64,000 nucleotides of DNA. Source: Brenneria alni. Its GTDB lineage: Bacteria > Pseudomonadota > Gammaproteobacteria > Enterobacterales > Enterobacteriaceae. Positions 10,756 to 21,168 of the stretch are shown piece by piece. The notes beneath the pieces were generated by a model that saw only the letters and a list, made by a program, of their open reading frames with translations, had not been told where the DNA came from and made no database searches. The DNA is taken from contig NZ_MJLZ01000023.1 of the NCBI RefSeq assembly GCF_003666245.1, forward strand, positions 1-64,000, read 5' to 3'. Positions within the stretch are counted from its first letter, which is position 1; each line of letters starts with the position of its first letter. A program made the position numbers and the translations under genes.

Positions 10756-11946
10756 TTAAAGCACGGCAACAATGGCTTCACATAGCGGAGCCATATTTTC
10801 TGGTGTCATACCTGCCACGTTAATACGACCGGAGTTAACGGCATAAACGCCAAATTCATTACGTAACCGCAAAACCTGATCTTTATTCAAGCCGCTGAAT
10901 GAGAACATGCCGTTTTGCTCAATAATGAAAGAGAAATCCTGTTTAGCCCCTTTTTCCTGCAACGTATTAACAAACAGTTGACGCATCCGCTGAATACGTT
11001 CGCGCATCGCCGTCAGTTCCTGTTCCCAGATGGCCCGTAAAGCATCGTTAGCCAGAATGGTTGCAACAACCGTTGCGCCATGAGCTGGTGGGTTAGAATA
11101 ATTGGCGCGAATAGCCGCTTTCATCTGGCTGAAGGCTTTATCCGCGGTGGCGGCATCGGCGGCAACCAGTGTGCAGGCACCTACGCGCTCGTTGTACAGA
11201 CCGAAGTTTTTGGAATACGAGCTGCAAACGATCAGTTCTTTATGTTTCTCTACAAAAATACGCAGCCCTTCAGCATCCTCTTCCAGACCACGGGCAAAAC
11301 CCTGATAGGCAAAATCGAACAGCGGCAACCAGCCTTTTTCTACAGAAAGCTCGGCCAGCATAGTCCACTGTTCAGTCGTAGGATCAATCCCGGTAGGATT
11401 GTGGCAGCATCCGTGGAACAGCACCACATCGCCAGCCTGAGCGGCGTTAAGGCTGCTTAACAGGCCATCAAAGTTCAATGTATGGTTGACGGCATCGTAG
11501 TAATCATATTCACGAACTTCCAGACCGACGGCGGAAAAGACGTTTTTATGGTTCGGCCAGCTTGGATTACTGATCCAGATGCGTTTGGCGCTGGTCTGAT
11601 TGGCAATAAAATCAGCGGCAACGCGCAAACCACCTGTACCGCCTGGCGTTTGCGCAGTACGTGCGCGCTTATCAGTAATAATGCTGCTTTGTTTACCAAA
11701 CAGCAGTGCCTGAGTGCACTGACCGAATGCAGGCAGGCCATCAATACCCAGATAGTTTTTGGTGGTTTCGTTTTCCAGCAGAAATTGTTCTGCTTTTTTG
11801 ACGCTGGTTAATACCGGCGTTTTACCGGTTTCATCTTTATAAACACCGATGCCCAGATTAATTTTGTGCGCACGTTCATCAGCGCGGAAAAGATCGATCA
11901 GCCCAAGAATGGGGTCAGCGGGTGCCGCAGAGATAGTTTCAAACAT
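10756..11946 (-). CDS. aspC: Aspartate aminotransferase
   Basis: AspC is a PLP-dependent class I aminotransferase that interconverts aspartate/2-oxoglutarate and oxaloacetate/glutamate; it also acts on aromatic amino acids. The 396 residues match the E. coli length. Visible motifs are the N-terminal [13 protein letters not shown], the substrate/PLP region [22 protein letters not shown], and the PLP lysine in [15 protein letters not shown] (around residue 246). Its place between gloC and ompF is the conserved enterobacterial order. A terminator follows at 10711-10740. Confidence 0.97.
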   Translation of the reverse strand: MFETISAAPADPILGLIDLFRADERAHKINLGIGVYKDETGKTPVLTSVKKAEQFLLENETTKNYLGIDGLPAFGQCTQALLFGKQSSIITDKRARTAQTPGGTGGLRVAADFIANQTSAKRIWISNPSWPNHKNVFSAVGLEVREYDYYDAVNHTLNFDGLLSSLNAAQAGDVVLFHGCCHNPTGIDPTTEQWTMLAELSVEKGWLPLFDFAYQGFARGLEEDAEGLRIFVEKHKELIVCSSYSKNFGLYNERVGACTLVAADAATADKAFSQMKAAIRANYSNPPAHGATVVATILANDALRAIWEQELTAMRERIQRMRQLFVNTLQEKGAKQDFSFIIEQNGMFSFSGLNKDQVLRLRNEFGVYAVNSGRINVAGMTPENMAPLCEAIVAVL

Positions 11947-12120
11947 TGGTAGGGTATTCCATAGCAGAAATTAAGCAAGGAACCCCAGATTACCGCCAGC
12001 AAAAGGCTTTGCCAACCACCGGGCTAAAAAAGAAAGGGAAATAATTAAGGGAGTACGAGATACAAAATAAAAGACTGTATAAGAGGATATTACGGAGGTT
12101 TAAAAGCAAAAAGTAAAAAT

Positions 12121-12150
12121 AAAAAGACAGAGCCGAAACTCTGTCTTTTT
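12121..12150 (-). terminator. Intrinsic terminator of ompF
   Basis: A perfect 12-bp stem (AAAAAGACAGAG / CTCTGTCTTTTT) lies 45 bp past the ompF stop, and the minus-strand reading continues into a T-rich tract. Confidence 0.9.
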
Positions 12151-12194
12151 TATGTCTTGCGAACGGTTAAACCGTCACGCGCTACGCTATCAAC

Positions 12195-13271
12195 TTAGAA
12201 CTGATAAGTCAGGCCAACTGCAACGGTATCGTCATCATTGACGCCGTATGCGTTGTCGTCTTTAATCAGGTTGATTTGGTATTCAACAAAGGTAGACATG
12301 TTTTTGTTGAACGCATATTTAGCACCCACGCCGACATATTTGGTCAGATAGTCATTAGTACCAGTTTCGGCAACTTTACCTTTGGACTGAATATAGGCCA
12401 GAGATGGAGTCAGACCAAAGTCTAACTGATACTGTGCAACAACTTCAAAGAACTTGGTTTTATCGGCGAAACCAGCGGTATCATTAATATAAGACAGATT
12501 ACGATATTCACCGTAAGTAGCAGCTAAATAGAGGTTGTTCGCATCATATTTAACCGCTGTACCCCAAGCTTCAGCTGTTTTACCACGACCATCTACGGAT
12601 TGCTCATTAGTGCGGTCAGACGCTGAATAAGAACCTACGATACCCAGACCAATGTCGGATTCGTAGGAGCTTGAAATACCCCATCCATCACCATTCTGTT
12701 CATCAATATTACCGCGCTTATTGAGCGTATCACCGCTGTTTTTGCCCTGATACTGAACAGCGAAGTTCCAGCCATCAACCAGACCAAAGAAGTCGGTGTT
12801 ACGGTAAGTGGCCACGCCAGTGGTACGCTGAGTCATAAAGAGGTCGGTGTAAGCAGAGTCACCGCCGAATTCAAACAGTACGTCGGTCCATGCCAGCGCA
12901 TCATAGAATACGCCATAGTTACGGCCATAGTCGAAAGAGCCGTAGTCACCAAATTTCAGACCGGCAAATGCCAGACGGGTCTTATCACCTTCAGCTCCAC
13001 CTTCGCCTTCTGATTGGCGGGCACGGAATTCGTATTCAAACCGACCGTAACCAGTCAGTTCGTTAGTAATCTGTGTTTCACCTTTAACACCCAGACGAGC
13101 GTAGGTTTTATCACCGTTACTACCATTGTTATCAGAGAAGTAATGCATACCTTGCACTTTACCGTACAAGTCCAGCTTGTTGCCGTCTTTGTTATAAACC
13201 TCTGCTGCGTTTGCTGCGCCTGCAGCTAACAGAGCTGGGATTACCACTGCAAGAATATTGCGCTTCATCAT
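12195..13271 (-). CDS. ompF: Outer membrane porin OmpF
   Basis: OmpF is a general trimeric 16-stranded beta-barrel porin for small hydrophilic solutes. The start at 13271 gives [22 protein letters not shown], a signal peptide with the same double-Met opening as E. coli OmpF, after GAGGGTAATA. The mature protein begins [17 protein letters not shown] and ends in the barrel-sorting Phe (VAVGLTYQF). The constriction-loop region [20 protein letters not shown] resembles the family PEFGG motif. The length is 358 residues (E. coli 362). The aspC-ompF-asnS context supports ompF over ompC. A longer reading to 13385 would run into the 5' leader and is not real. Confidence 0.94.
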   Translation of the reverse strand: MMKRNILAVVIPALLAAGAANAAEVYNKDGNKLDLYGKVQGMHYFSDNNGSNGDKTYARLGVKGETQITNELTGYGRFEYEFRARQSEGEGGAEGDKTRLAFAGLKFGDYGSFDYGRNYGVFYDALAWTDVLFEFGGDSAYTDLFMTQRTTGVATYRNTDFFGLVDGWNFAVQYQGKNSGDTLNKRGNIDEQNGDGWGISSSYESDIGLGIVGSYSASDRTNEQSVDGRGKTAEAWGTAVKYDANNLYLAATYGEYRNLSYINDTAGFADKTKFFEVVAQYQLDFGLTPSLAYIQSKGKVAETGTNDYLTKYVGVGAKYAFNKNMSTFVEYQINLIKDDNAYGVNDDDTVAVGLTYQF

Positions 13272-13365
13272 TATTACCCTCATTGGTGTTGTGTAGGACA
13301 CCTGCCACTGCCATAAATAATTTCTTACGGAACTATTCCTGAAAGTTTGGTGTCTTCCTGTGTCT
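13272..13365 (-). promoter_or_regulatory. ompF 5' leader with MicF-type target region
   Basis: The minus strand keeps leader blocks of E. coli ompF mRNA: AGACACCAAACT, AATAGTTCCGTAA, GGCAGTGGCAGGTGTC and the GAGGGTAATA ribosome binding site. In E. coli the segment around the ribosome binding site pairs with the antisense RNA MicF. The transcription start is inferred at about 13365 by alignment. micF itself is not in the window. Confidence 0.65.
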
Positions 13366-13371
13366 GAACGC

Positions 13372-13465
13372 AGTTTTCCATTCACTCGTCCGTTAATCCA
13401 CCTCGAAAATGATACTAACTTCGTAATCGAGTAACAAATAGAAAATATGTATTACAAAATGTAAA
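13372..13465 (-). promoter_or_regulatory. ompF promoter with OmpR-site-like upstream region
   Basis: A -10 element AAAACT at 13377-13372 aligns with the E. coli ompF -10. Farther up, 13444-13465 read on the minus strand as TTTACATTTTGTAATACATA(TT), closely resembling the strong OmpR F1 site of E. coli ompF. AT-rich downstream segments resemble F2 and F3. EnvZ/OmpR osmoregulation is therefore likely. Confidence 0.65.
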
Positions 13466-13499
13466 TTTCAGGGAACTTTGTGAGGCATAGCTAAAATTT

Positions 13500-13528
13500 A
13501 AAAAAAAGAGCCGGACAGCCCGGCTCTT
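13500..13528 (-). terminator. Intrinsic terminator of asnS
   Basis: The stem AAGAGCCGG / CCGGCTCTT (13506-13514 with 13520-13528) is followed on the minus strand by at least eight T residues, about 40 bp past the asnS stop. Confidence 0.9.
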
Positions 13529-13567
13529 CTTTTCTACATATTTGTTTTACTTACATTAAATTTTTAT

Positions 13568-14968
13568 TTAGAAACTGGCGTTTCTCGGTGTGCGCGGAAA
13601 AGGGATAACATCGCGTACATTTTGTACGCCGGTAACATAAGCTATCAGGCGTTCAAATCCTAAACCGAAACCAGAATGCGGGATGGTGCCGTAACGACGC
13701 AGGTCGCGATACCACCAGTAGTCTTCTTTACTCAGACCCATCTCTTCCAGCCGCTGGTCTAACTGCGCCAGACGCTCTTCGCGCTGAGAACCACCGATGA
13801 TTTCACCGATGCCCGGCGCCAATACGTCCATTGCGGCGACAGTCTTACCATCACTGTTCATCCGCATATAGAACGCTTTGATGTCTTTCGGGTAGTTTTT
13901 AACCACAACCGGCGCCTTGAAATGCTTTTCTGCCAGATAGCGCTCATGTTCGGATGAGAGATCGACACCCCAGAAAACCGGATTTTCAAATGTCTGACCG
14001 CAATTCAGCAGAATCTCGACGGCATCGGTGTAATCAACCTGGGCGAAATCAGCGTTGATAAAGTTTTCCAGGCGGCTGATCGCCTCTTTATCTACGCGCT
14101 GTGCGAAAAATGCCATGTCATCCGCACGTTCATCAAGCACTGCTTTGAATACGTATTTCAACAGTTTTTCCGCCAACCCGGCGATATCATCCAGTGAAGC
14201 AAAGGCCACTTCCGGCTCGATCATCCAGAATTCAGCCAGATGCCGACTGGTATTGGAGTTCTCTGCACGGAAAGTCGGGCCAAAGGTATAAACCTTGGAA
14301 AGTGCGCAGGCGTAGGTTTCGCCATTCAACTGGCCTGAAACAGTAAGAAAGGCTTCCTTACCGAAAAAATCTTCGCTGAAGTCGACGTTACCTTGTTCCG
14401 TCCGCGGCAGGTTTTCCAGGTCAAGCGTGGATACTCTGAACATCTCGCCGGCGCCTTCCGTATCGGAAGCGGTAATCAGCGGGGTTGAAACCCAGAAGTA
14501 GCCATTTTCATGGAAGAAACGGTGAATAGCCTGTGCGAGTGTATGGCGAACGCGTGCTACAGCGCCAATGAGATTGGTGCGGGGACGTAAATGCGCGACT
14601 TCACGCAGATATTCGATGCTATGGCGTTTGGCCGCCATCGGATAGGTATCGGGATCATCAACCCAGCCGATCACGTTGACTTCAGATGCCTGTAATTCAA
14701 AACTCTGCCCTTCGCCCGGCGAAGCGACGACAGTGCCAGTCACCTCAACGGAGCAACCGGTGGTCAGACGCAGGACATCATTCTGGTAATTAGAGAGGTT
14801 ATTATTAACTACAGCCTGTAATGGATCAAAGCAGGAGCCGTCATAAACGGCAACAAAGGAGATACCGGCTTTAGAATCTCTCCGGGTACGCACCCAGCCG
14901 CGCACGGTGACTTCGCTGTCAACGGCAACACGGCCTTGCAGCACGTCGACTACAGGCACTACACTCAT
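13568..14968 (-). CDS. asnS: Asparaginyl-tRNA synthetase
   Basis: AsnRS is a class IIb synthetase that charges tRNA-Asn. The 466 residues equal the E. coli length. The N-terminal OB-fold anticodon-binding domain ([20 protein letters not shown]) is followed by the catalytic core with motif 2 ([21 protein letters not shown] region) and motif 3 ([15 protein letters not shown]). The start ATG at 14968 is preceded by GAAGAGAG. It has its own terminator and upstream space of 179 bp, so it is probably monocistronic. Confidence 0.98.
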   Translation of the reverse strand: MSVVPVVDVLQGRVAVDSEVTVRGWVRTRRDSKAGISFVAVYDGSCFDPLQAVVNNNLSNYQNDVLRLTTGCSVEVTGTVVASPGEGQSFELQASEVNVIGWVDDPDTYPMAAKRHSIEYLREVAHLRPRTNLIGAVARVRHTLAQAIHRFFHENGYFWVSTPLITASDTEGAGEMFRVSTLDLENLPRTEQGNVDFSEDFFGKEAFLTVSGQLNGETYACALSKVYTFGPTFRAENSNTSRHLAEFWMIEPEVAFASLDDIAGLAEKLLKYVFKAVLDERADDMAFFAQRVDKEAISRLENFINADFAQVDYTDAVEILLNCGQTFENPVFWGVDLSSEHERYLAEKHFKAPVVVKNYPKDIKAFYMRMNSDGKTVAAMDVLAPGIGEIIGGSQREERLAQLDQRLEEMGLSKEDYWWYRDLRRYGTIPHSGFGLGFERLIAYVTGVQNVRDVIPFPRTPRNASF

Positions 14969-15070
14969 AAAATTCTCTCTTCAATTAATATTGTTTAGAA
15001 ACAGTGAATGGCCCCTCTGTGGGCGTTTCGCTATGTTACTTGCCGTCAGACAGGACACAAGCAGAAATCG

Positions 15071-15100
15071 CCGGAATGCAATAAGTTTTGTGCATTCCGG
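15071..15100 (-). terminator. Perfect hairpin after pncB
   Basis: A perfect 10-bp stem (CCGGAATGCA / TGCATTCCGG) with a 10-nt loop lies 48 bp past the pncB stop and upstream of asnS. No T-tract follows on the minus strand, so the terminator assignment is tentative. Confidence 0.5.
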
Positions 15101-15147
15101 CATGGCTGGGTTAAAGATTAGGCAATCATTTAGATTCAGTGCGGCGT

Positions 15148-16353
15148 TCAGCTGGCTTTTCTAACGCGGGGTAAGTCGAAGGCTTTGCGTAATTCAGTCA
15201 CGAAGGCCTGATCCTGACAAATCGTTTTACCGGGGCTGTCAGAAAGTTTCGCTACCGGTTTACCGTTGCACTCCACCAGTTTAATAACGATATTCAACGG
15301 ATTGACCCCGGGAATATCACACGTCAGGCGCGTCCCGATACCAAACACCAGATTGATTCGCTGCCAGAAATGGCGGTAGAGATTCAGCGCTTTATCAAGA
15401 TTCAAATTATCAGAGAACACCAGTGTTTTGCTTAATGGGTCGATGTTTAAGCGCTGATAATGCGCGATGGCTTTTTCACCCCAGTCAACGGGATCGCCAG
15501 AGTCGTGCCTCAGTCCCTGATAAGATGCGGCGAACGGGTGATCGAAGTCACGCAGGAAAGCATCCATGGTAATGCAGTCTGTCAGCGCAATGCCTAACTG
15601 GTCAGGGTATTCTTGCAACCACATCTGCAATGCCACACGCTGGCTATTGGCAAGCACCGGGCTGATTTGTTGATGAGCCTGGAACCATTCATGAGCCTGA
15701 GTGCCAACCGGCGTCAACTGCAAACGGCGGGCTAAATCATAATTACTGGTGCCGATTAAATAAGGAAATTCGGCCTGTAACGTACTGACGATCGCCTGTT
15801 GCACATCACGTGAGAAGCGGCGACGGGTGCCGAAATCCATCAGTTTGAACTGGCCCATATCCACATCTGCGCTGGTTTTACGCAAGTGTTCAAGTGTTTT
15901 ATTTAGCTGATTGACTGCCTGAGTCAATTCTATCTGGGGCGAGCGGTTGCGGTGGACGACTTCACTGATCACCGCCAGCAGCGGGACTTCCCATAAAATG
16001 ACTTCTCGCCACGGCCCGGCAATACGGATATCCAGCTTGCCGCGGTGATTTTTAATACTGACTTGCTGTGGATTAAAACGGAATTTCCGCAACCAACTGA
16101 GATAATCCTGCTTAAAGAAAGGCAGAGAAGAGAGATAGTCAAACTCTTCGGCACTCAAAACCAAGCGCTGCATAAGATCAACCTGCCCGGCTATCTCTTC
16201 AGCATAGATCCCTAACAGCTCATCACCCCGGCAGCGGAATTCAGCCGCGACATCGACATGATAATAATGGTGATACACCGCCTGTTGCATGTGAAGCTTA
16301 TAGGCATCGGTATCCAGTAATGAGGTTAGAATCGGGGAAGTGTGTAAAGTCAT
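15148..16353 (-). CDS. pncB: Nicotinate phosphoribosyltransferase
   Basis: PncB converts nicotinate and PRPP to nicotinate mononucleotide in the NAD salvage pathway. The 401 residues match the family (E. coli 400). Conserved segments include [19 protein letters not shown] at the N-terminus, [38 protein letters not shown], and [12 protein letters not shown] near the PRPP site. The autophosphorylated His is expected in the central region. It is divergent from pepN across a 232-bp spacer; no NadR site was identified there. Confidence 0.97.
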   Translation of the reverse strand: MTLHTSPILTSLLDTDAYKLHMQQAVYHHYYHVDVAAEFRCRGDELLGIYAEEIAGQVDLMQRLVLSAEEFDYLSSLPFFKQDYLSWLRKFRFNPQQVSIKNHRGKLDIRIAGPWREVILWEVPLLAVISEVVHRNRSPQIELTQAVNQLNKTLEHLRKTSADVDMGQFKLMDFGTRRRFSRDVQQAIVSTLQAEFPYLIGTSNYDLARRLQLTPVGTQAHEWFQAHQQISPVLANSQRVALQMWLQEYPDQLGIALTDCITMDAFLRDFDHPFAASYQGLRHDSGDPVDWGEKAIAHYQRLNIDPLSKTLVFSDNLNLDKALNLYRHFWQRINLVFGIGTRLTCDIPGVNPLNIVIKLVECNGKPVAKLSDSPGKTICQDQAFVTELRKAFDLPRVRKAS

Positions 16354-16585
16354 AATGCGTTACAGCATCCTCGTTAGACGCATATCCATAGTAGGGACAA
16401 TCGGCAAGGTTCAATCAGTATACCTTGGTTGTCCATTTATTACCTTATCACAACATAATGGGGCGCCGGATACGAGATTCAAACGTGCTCTGGCATGATT
16501 ATTATTCTCATTATTTGTCATGGTAACATTGACGTAACAGGCATAGACTTGAACCATAAAGCTTATAACGAGGTGGAAACTTTAT

Positions 16586-19201
16586 ATGAATCAACAGCCG
16601 CAGGTGAAATATCGCCATGACTACCGGGCGCCGGATTACACTATTACCGACATTGCATTGGATTTCGAACTGAATGCAGAGAAAACCCGCGTCAAAGCGG
16701 TGAGCCAGGTGGTGTTACAAGGCGAGCAGGGGGCTGCGCTAAAGCTGGATGGGGAAGGTTTGAACCTGGTGAGCCTGAGCGTTGATGGTACGCCGTGGCC
16801 GCATTATCAGGTACAGGATGATGGGTTGATACTGACGCAATTACCGGCTGAGTTTACGCTTGGCATTGAAACTGAAATCAACCCGGCGGCCAATAGTGCG
16901 CTGGAAGGGCTGTACCAATCTGGCGACGCGCTGTGTACACAGTGTGAAGCGGAAGGTTTCCGCCACATTACCTATTACCTTGACCGACCGGACGTACTGG
17001 CGAAATTCACTACGCGGATTACTGCCGACAAGTCGCGTTATCCTTATCTGCTTTCCAATGGTAATCGCATTGCCCAGGGCGATCTCGATGATGGCCGACA
17101 TTGGATCGAATGGCAGGATCCCTTCCCGAAACCGTGCTATCTGTTCGCGCTGGTGGCGGGGGATTTTGATGTCTTGCAGGATCGTTTTACCACTCGATCC
17201 GGTCGTGATGTTGCGCTCGAACTGTACGTCGATCGCGGCAATCTGGATCGTGCCGGCTGGGCTATGGCGTCATTGAAAAATGCCATGAAGTGGGATGAAA
17301 CCCGCTTTGGGCTGGAGTATGACCTCGACATTTATATGATTGTTGCGGTGGACTTCTTCAACATGGGAGCGATGGAAAATAAAGGGTTGAATGTATTCAA
17401 CGCCAAATATGTACTGGCAAAGGCTGAAACCGCTACCGATAAAGATTACCTGAATATTGAGGCGGTGATTGGTCATGAGTATTTCCATAACTGGACTGGT
17501 AACCGCGTTACCTGTCGTGACTGGTTTCAACTGAGCCTGAAAGAAGGCCTGACGGTGTTCCGCGATCAGGAGTTCAGCTCTGACCTGGGTTCCCGTGCGG
17601 TTAACCGGATTGATAATGTACGGGTGATGAGAGGGGCGCAGTTTGCAGAAGATGCCAGTCCGATGTCACACCCGATTCGTCCCGATCAGGTAATAGAGAT
17701 GAACAATTTCTATACGCTGACCGTATACGAAAAAGGATCGGAAGTGATCCGCATGATGCATACCTTATTGGGCGAGGAAAAATTCCAGGCTGGTATGCGG
17801 CTCTATTTTGAGCGTCATGATGGCAGCGCGGCGACCTGTGATGATTTTGTCCAGGTGATGGAAGAGGCTTCCGGCGTGGATTTATCTCAATTCCGTCGCT
17901 GGTACAGCCAGTCAGGCACGCCGGTGTTGACTGTCCGTGATGATTACGATGCACAGTCCCAGCAATATTTGTTGAGCGTGAGTCAAATGACCCCGGTAGG
18001 CGCTGACAAACAGCCGAAGCAGCCACTGCATATTCCGCTGGATATTGAATTGTACGACCCGCAAGGGCAGGTGATCCCGCTGCAAAGAAACGGCCAGCCG
18101 TTGTCCTCCATCTTGAACGTCACCGAAGCAGAGCAAACTTTTATTTTTGATCAAGTACCCTGCCAGCCGATTCCTTCTTTATTACGTGAGTTTTCAGCGC
18201 CGGTAAAACTGAATTATCCCTGGAGTGACGTACAATTAACATTTTTGATGCGTCATGCCAGTAATGCGTTTTCCCGCTGGGACGCGGCACAGAGTCTGCT
18301 GGCAAATTATATTCGCCTGAATGTCTCCCGCTATCAGCAGCAACAGGCGCTTTCATTACCCATGCATGTGGTTGACGCTTTCCGCGCTATTTTGCTGGAC
18401 GATAGTCTGGATCCTATGTTGGCGTCGCAGATCCTGACGCTGCCAAGCGAAAATGAAATCGCCGAGCTATTCGAGACGATCGACCCTGTGGCAATTGCGG
18501 CTGTGCGTGATGGAATGATCCGTGCAATGGCAAAGGAAATGGCGGATGAATGGTTGGCGGTTTATCGCGTTAATCTGACACCACAATATCGCATAGAACA
18601 TGCAGATATTGGTAAACGGGCCTTACGTAATGTTTGCCTGTCTTATCTGGCGTTTGCCGATGAAGCCCAGGCTGACAAATGGGTGAGGGCGCAGTATCAG
18701 CAGGCTGATAACATGACGGACTCGCTGGCGGCGCTGTCGGCAGCGGTTAGCGCACAGTTGCCGGGGCGTGACGCGCTACTGACCGGCTTTGACGATCGCT
18801 GGCATCAGGATGGCCTGGTTATGGATAAATGGTTTACACTCCAGGCTACCAGCCCGGCTACGGATGTGCTTGAGCGGGTTCGTGAGCTTATGCAACACCG
18901 ATCGTTCAGCCTGAACAATCCGAACCGCCTGCGTGCGCTGATAGGGGCGTTTACGGCATCCAATCCTTCTGCATTTCATGCGGAAGATGGCAGTGGTTAT
19001 CGTTTCCTGACAGACGTTCTTATCGATCTCAATACCCGTAACCCGCAGGTCGCGGCCCGGTTAATCGAGCCTTTAATCCGGTTAAAACGTTATGATGCCA
19101 AACGCCAGGCATTGATGCGTCAGGCGCTGGAGCAGTTAAAAACGCTGGAAAATTTGTCAGGCGATCTGTTTGAGAAGATCAGCAAAGCGTTACAGGACTG
19201 A
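16586..19201 (+). CDS. pepN: Aminopeptidase N
   Basis: PepN is the main cytosolic M1-family zinc aminopeptidase and removes N-terminal residues in peptide turnover. The 871 residues match E. coli (870). The substrate-binding GAMEN motif is in NMGAMENKGLNVFN. The zinc site is HEYFHNWTGNRVTCRDWF (HExxH, about residues 297-301), with the third ligand Glu in SLKEGLTVFRDQEFS. The C-terminal helical superhelix is complete. A GAGG-containing ribosome binding site precedes ATG 16586. The gene is monocistronic, with a hairpin downstream at 19242. Confidence 0.98.
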   Translation: MNQQPQVKYRHDYRAPDYTITDIALDFELNAEKTRVKAVSQVVLQGEQGAALKLDGEGLNLVSLSVDGTPWPHYQVQDDGLILTQLPAEFTLGIETEINPAANSALEGLYQSGDALCTQCEAEGFRHITYYLDRPDVLAKFTTRITADKSRYPYLLSNGNRIAQGDLDDGRHWIEWQDPFPKPCYLFALVAGDFDVLQDRFTTRSGRDVALELYVDRGNLDRAGWAMASLKNAMKWDETRFGLEYDLDIYMIVAVDFFNMGAMENKGLNVFNAKYVLAKAETATDKDYLNIEAVIGHEYFHNWTGNRVTCRDWFQLSLKEGLTVFRDQEFSSDLGSRAVNRIDNVRVMRGAQFAEDASPMSHPIRPDQVIEMNNFYTLTVYEKGSEVIRMMHTLLGEEKFQAGMRLYFERHDGSAATCDDFVQVMEEASGVDLSQFRRWYSQSGTPVLTVRDDYDAQSQQYLLSVSQMTPVGADKQPKQPLHIPLDIELYDPQGQVIPLQRNGQPLSSILNVTEAEQTFIFDQVPCQPIPSLLREFSAPVKLNYPWSDVQLTFLMRHASNAFSRWDAAQSLLANYIRLNVSRYQQQQALSLPMHVVDAFRAILLDDSLDPMLASQILTLPSENEIAELFETIDPVAIAAVRDGMIRAMAKEMADEWLAVYRVNLTPQYRIEHADIGKRALRNVCLSYLAFADEAQADKWVRAQYQQADNMTDSLAALSAAVSAQLPGRDALLTGFDDRWHQDGLVMDKWFTLQATSPATDVLERVRELMQHRSFSLNNPNRLRALIGAFTASNPSAFHAEDGSGYRFLTDVLIDLNTRNPQVAARLIEPLIRLKRYDAKRQALMRQALEQLKTLENLSGDLFEKISKALQD

Positions 19202-19241
19202 GGCTTTTTCCGTAATATCATTTTATTTTCCCCTTACTCTA

Positions 19242-19262
19242 ATGCCCGCGAAATGCGGGCAT
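19242..19262 (+). terminator. Hairpin after pepN
   Basis: The perfect 8-bp stem ATGCCCGC / GCGGGCAT with loop GAAAT lies 40 bp after the pepN stop. No strong T-tract follows. Confidence 0.55.
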
Positions 19263-19315
19263 CTCATACCGCTTACCGGTTGGCGGCAAAAAGGAGAACG
19301 GAAAGCTCGGTGCCG

Positions 19316-19329
19316 GACAAACGTTTTAC
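19316..19329 (+). promoter_or_regulatory. PurR-like operator upstream of pyrD
   Basis: The sequence GACAAACGTTTTAC contains the AAACGTTT core of the PurR consensus and lies 76 bp before the pyrD start. E. coli pyrD is also a PurR target. The outer bases deviate from consensus, so this is a moderate-confidence site. Confidence 0.55.
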
Positions 19330-19404
19330 TTTCCGCGTTGATGGAACTACCATCTTGCCGTATTCCGACTTTGTTTATTTGCGATTGGGATCTCAGGAGA
19401 CGAT

Positions 19405-20415
19405 ATGTTCTATCCCGTTATCAGGAAAACTTTATTCCAGCTCGATCCAGAACGAGCACATGAACTGACCTTCCAGCAATTACGCCGTATCACTAATACC
19501 CCTTTTGAATTTCTCGTTCGTCAGTCTGTACCCACCAAACCTGTTACCTGTATGGGGCTGTCATTTAAAAATCCACTCGGCCTGGCCGCAGGGCTTGATA
19601 AAGACGGTGACTGTATTGATGCGCTGGGCGCTATGGGGTTTGGGTTTATTGAAGTTGGCACCGTAACGCCGCGTCCGCAACCCGGAAATGATAAACCGAG
19701 ATTGTTCCGTATTATTGAAGCGGAAGGACTGATTAATCGAATGGGGTTTAATAATCAAGGCGTCGATTATCTGGTTGAGAATGTAAAAAAATCACGTTTT
19801 GGCGGGGTATTGGGGATTAATATCGGTAAAAATAAAGATACGCCGGTAGAGCAGGGAAAAGAGGATTATCTGATCTGTATGGATAAGATCTATTCTCATG
19901 CTGGTTATATTGCCATAAATATCTCTTCGCCCAATACGCCAGGGTTGCGTAGCCTGCAATATGGTGAAGCGTTAGACGATCTTTTACTGTCGATAAAGAA
20001 TAGGCAGGCAGAATTAAATGAGAAATATCAGAAATATGTTCCGGTGGCAGTAAAGATCGCGCCGGATCTATCTGAAGAAGAATTGATCCAAATAGCGGAT
20101 AGTTTGGTTCGTCATAACATTGACGGGGTTATTGCCACCAATACTACACTCGATAGAAAACTGATCCAGGGATTAAATCACTGTGGTCAGACAGGGGGAT
20201 TAAGCGGTCGTCCTTTACAATTACGTAGTACAGAAATTATCCGTCGGTTATCTCAGGAATTAGCCGGGCGCTTGCCGATTATCGGTGTAGGCGGTATTGA
20301 TTCTTTGATTGCCGCACGTGAAAAGCTGGATGCAGGAGCGACGTTGATTCAGATATATTCAGGCTTTATTTTCCGTGGTCCGCCTCTGATTAAAGATATC
20401 GTTACACATATTTAA
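19405..20415 (+). CDS. pyrD: Dihydroorotate dehydrogenase (quinone), class 2
   Basis: PyrD oxidises dihydroorotate to orotate with FMN and passes electrons to membrane quinones (pyrimidine synthesis). It is peripheral on the inner membrane through its N-terminal helices ([21 protein letters not shown]). The 336 residues match E. coli. FMN/substrate motifs are [29 protein letters not shown], and the catalytic serine of [11 protein letters not shown] (around residue 175), plus the glycine-rich [16 protein letters not shown] precedes the ATG. A PurR-like site lies upstream. Confidence 0.97.
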   Translation: MFYPVIRKTLFQLDPERAHELTFQQLRRITNTPFEFLVRQSVPTKPVTCMGLSFKNPLGLAAGLDKDGDCIDALGAMGFGFIEVGTVTPRPQPGNDKPRLFRIIEAEGLINRMGFNNQGVDYLVENVKKSRFGGVLGINIGKNKDTPVEQGKEDYLICMDKIYSHAGYIAINISSPNTPGLRSLQYGEALDDLLLSIKNRQAELNEKYQKYVPVAVKIAPDLSEEELIQIADSLVRHNIDGVIATNTTLDRKLIQGLNHCGQTGGLSGRPLQLRSTEIIRRLSQELAGRLPIIGVGGIDSLIAAREKLDAGATLIQIYSGFIFRGPPLIKDIVTHI

Positions 20416-20438
20416 TCATTTCGTTCATTCATTTATCT

Positions 20439-20463
20439 CCGGGGGGTTTATTTATTCCCCCGG
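20439..20463 (+). terminator. Hairpin after pyrD
   Basis: The stem CCGGGGG / CCCCCGG with an A/T-only loop lies 23 bp after the pyrD stop, followed by only modestly T-rich sequence. Confidence 0.6.
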
Positions 20464-20551
20464 CTAGTCTATATTTTATCCGTTATTGGCAAGTAAATTT
20501 ATCAACATCATCCGGGTTTTTTATTGCAGCATTTTGCAATCAGCCATTTCT

Positions 20552-20557
20552 TATAAT
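20552..20557 (+). promoter_or_regulatory. Consensus -10 element upstream of zapC
   Basis: A perfect TATAAT lies 28 bp before the zapC start, in AT-rich sequence. No good -35 hexamer sits at 16-18 bp. Confidence 0.4.
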
Positions 20558-20585
20558 AGTGTAACAAAGGCGAAGGGTAAATAAT

Positions 20586-21155
20586 ATGAAGTTAAAACCT
20601 GACGACAACTGGCGCTGGTATTTTGATACCGAGCACGATCGGCTGATGTTGGATCTTGCCAATGGCATGTTATTTCGTTCACGTTTCCCATCTAAAATGC
20701 TAACCCCAGATGCTTTTAATGAATGTGCATTCTGTGTTGAAGATGCGGCTTTATTTTTTACCTATAGCGAAAAATGTCAGAAGATGGCATTGAGCCGTGA
20801 TCTTCAGGGTGAATTAATATTGAATGCGCTGGTTGCCAGCCGTTTTCTTAAACCGCTGATGCCAAAAAGCTGGCATTTTGTGCAGCAGTATGCGGCTGAT
20901 ATGCTCTCTCCTCAAACGGGGGATATTGTTCAGGTACAGTTAACCGAAAATAATGACACCGCGTATTTTTTGATAGCGGAAGCCGGTGACAAAGCCAGCT
21001 TATGTCTGCTGGCACAGGAACAATTAATGCTGAATGCCAAAATGATGGTATTGGGGGATGCGATAAAAATCATGCATGACAGGTTACTGCCCGTGGTCAC
21101 CGAAAGTGTGGCAGACCAGCAGTCATCTCCCTATCAGTATGCCAAAGTTGTTTAA
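20586..21155 (+). CDS. zapC: Cell division protein ZapC
   Basis: ZapC (YcbW) is a cytosolic FtsZ-binding protein that bundles FtsZ protofilaments at the division site. The N-terminal block [14 protein letters not shown]...[15 protein letters not shown] and the middle block [20 protein letters not shown] are strongly conserved with E. coli ZapC. The C-terminal [22 protein letters not shown] is also conserved. The length of 189 is slightly above E. coli (180), from a longer tail. The start follows GAAGGG. It lies between pyrD and ycbX in the usual order. Confidence 0.93.
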   Translation: MKLKPDDNWRWYFDTEHDRLMLDLANGMLFRSRFPSKMLTPDAFNECAFCVEDAALFFTYSEKCQKMALSRDLQGELILNALVASRFLKPLMPKSWHFVQQYAADMLSPQTGDIVQVQLTENNDTAYFLIAEAGDKASLCLLAQEQLMLNAKMMVLGDAIKIMHDRLLPVVTESVADQQSSPYQYAKVV

Positions 21156-21168
21156 CGATAGGCATAGT

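Noticed and set aside
15071-15100. Perfect hairpins as a possible repeat family (REP-like)
   Set aside because: The hairpins after pncB, ruvB, grxB, ycdY and ptrB have unrelated sequences, so they are individual mRNA 3'-end structures, not a dispersed repeat.
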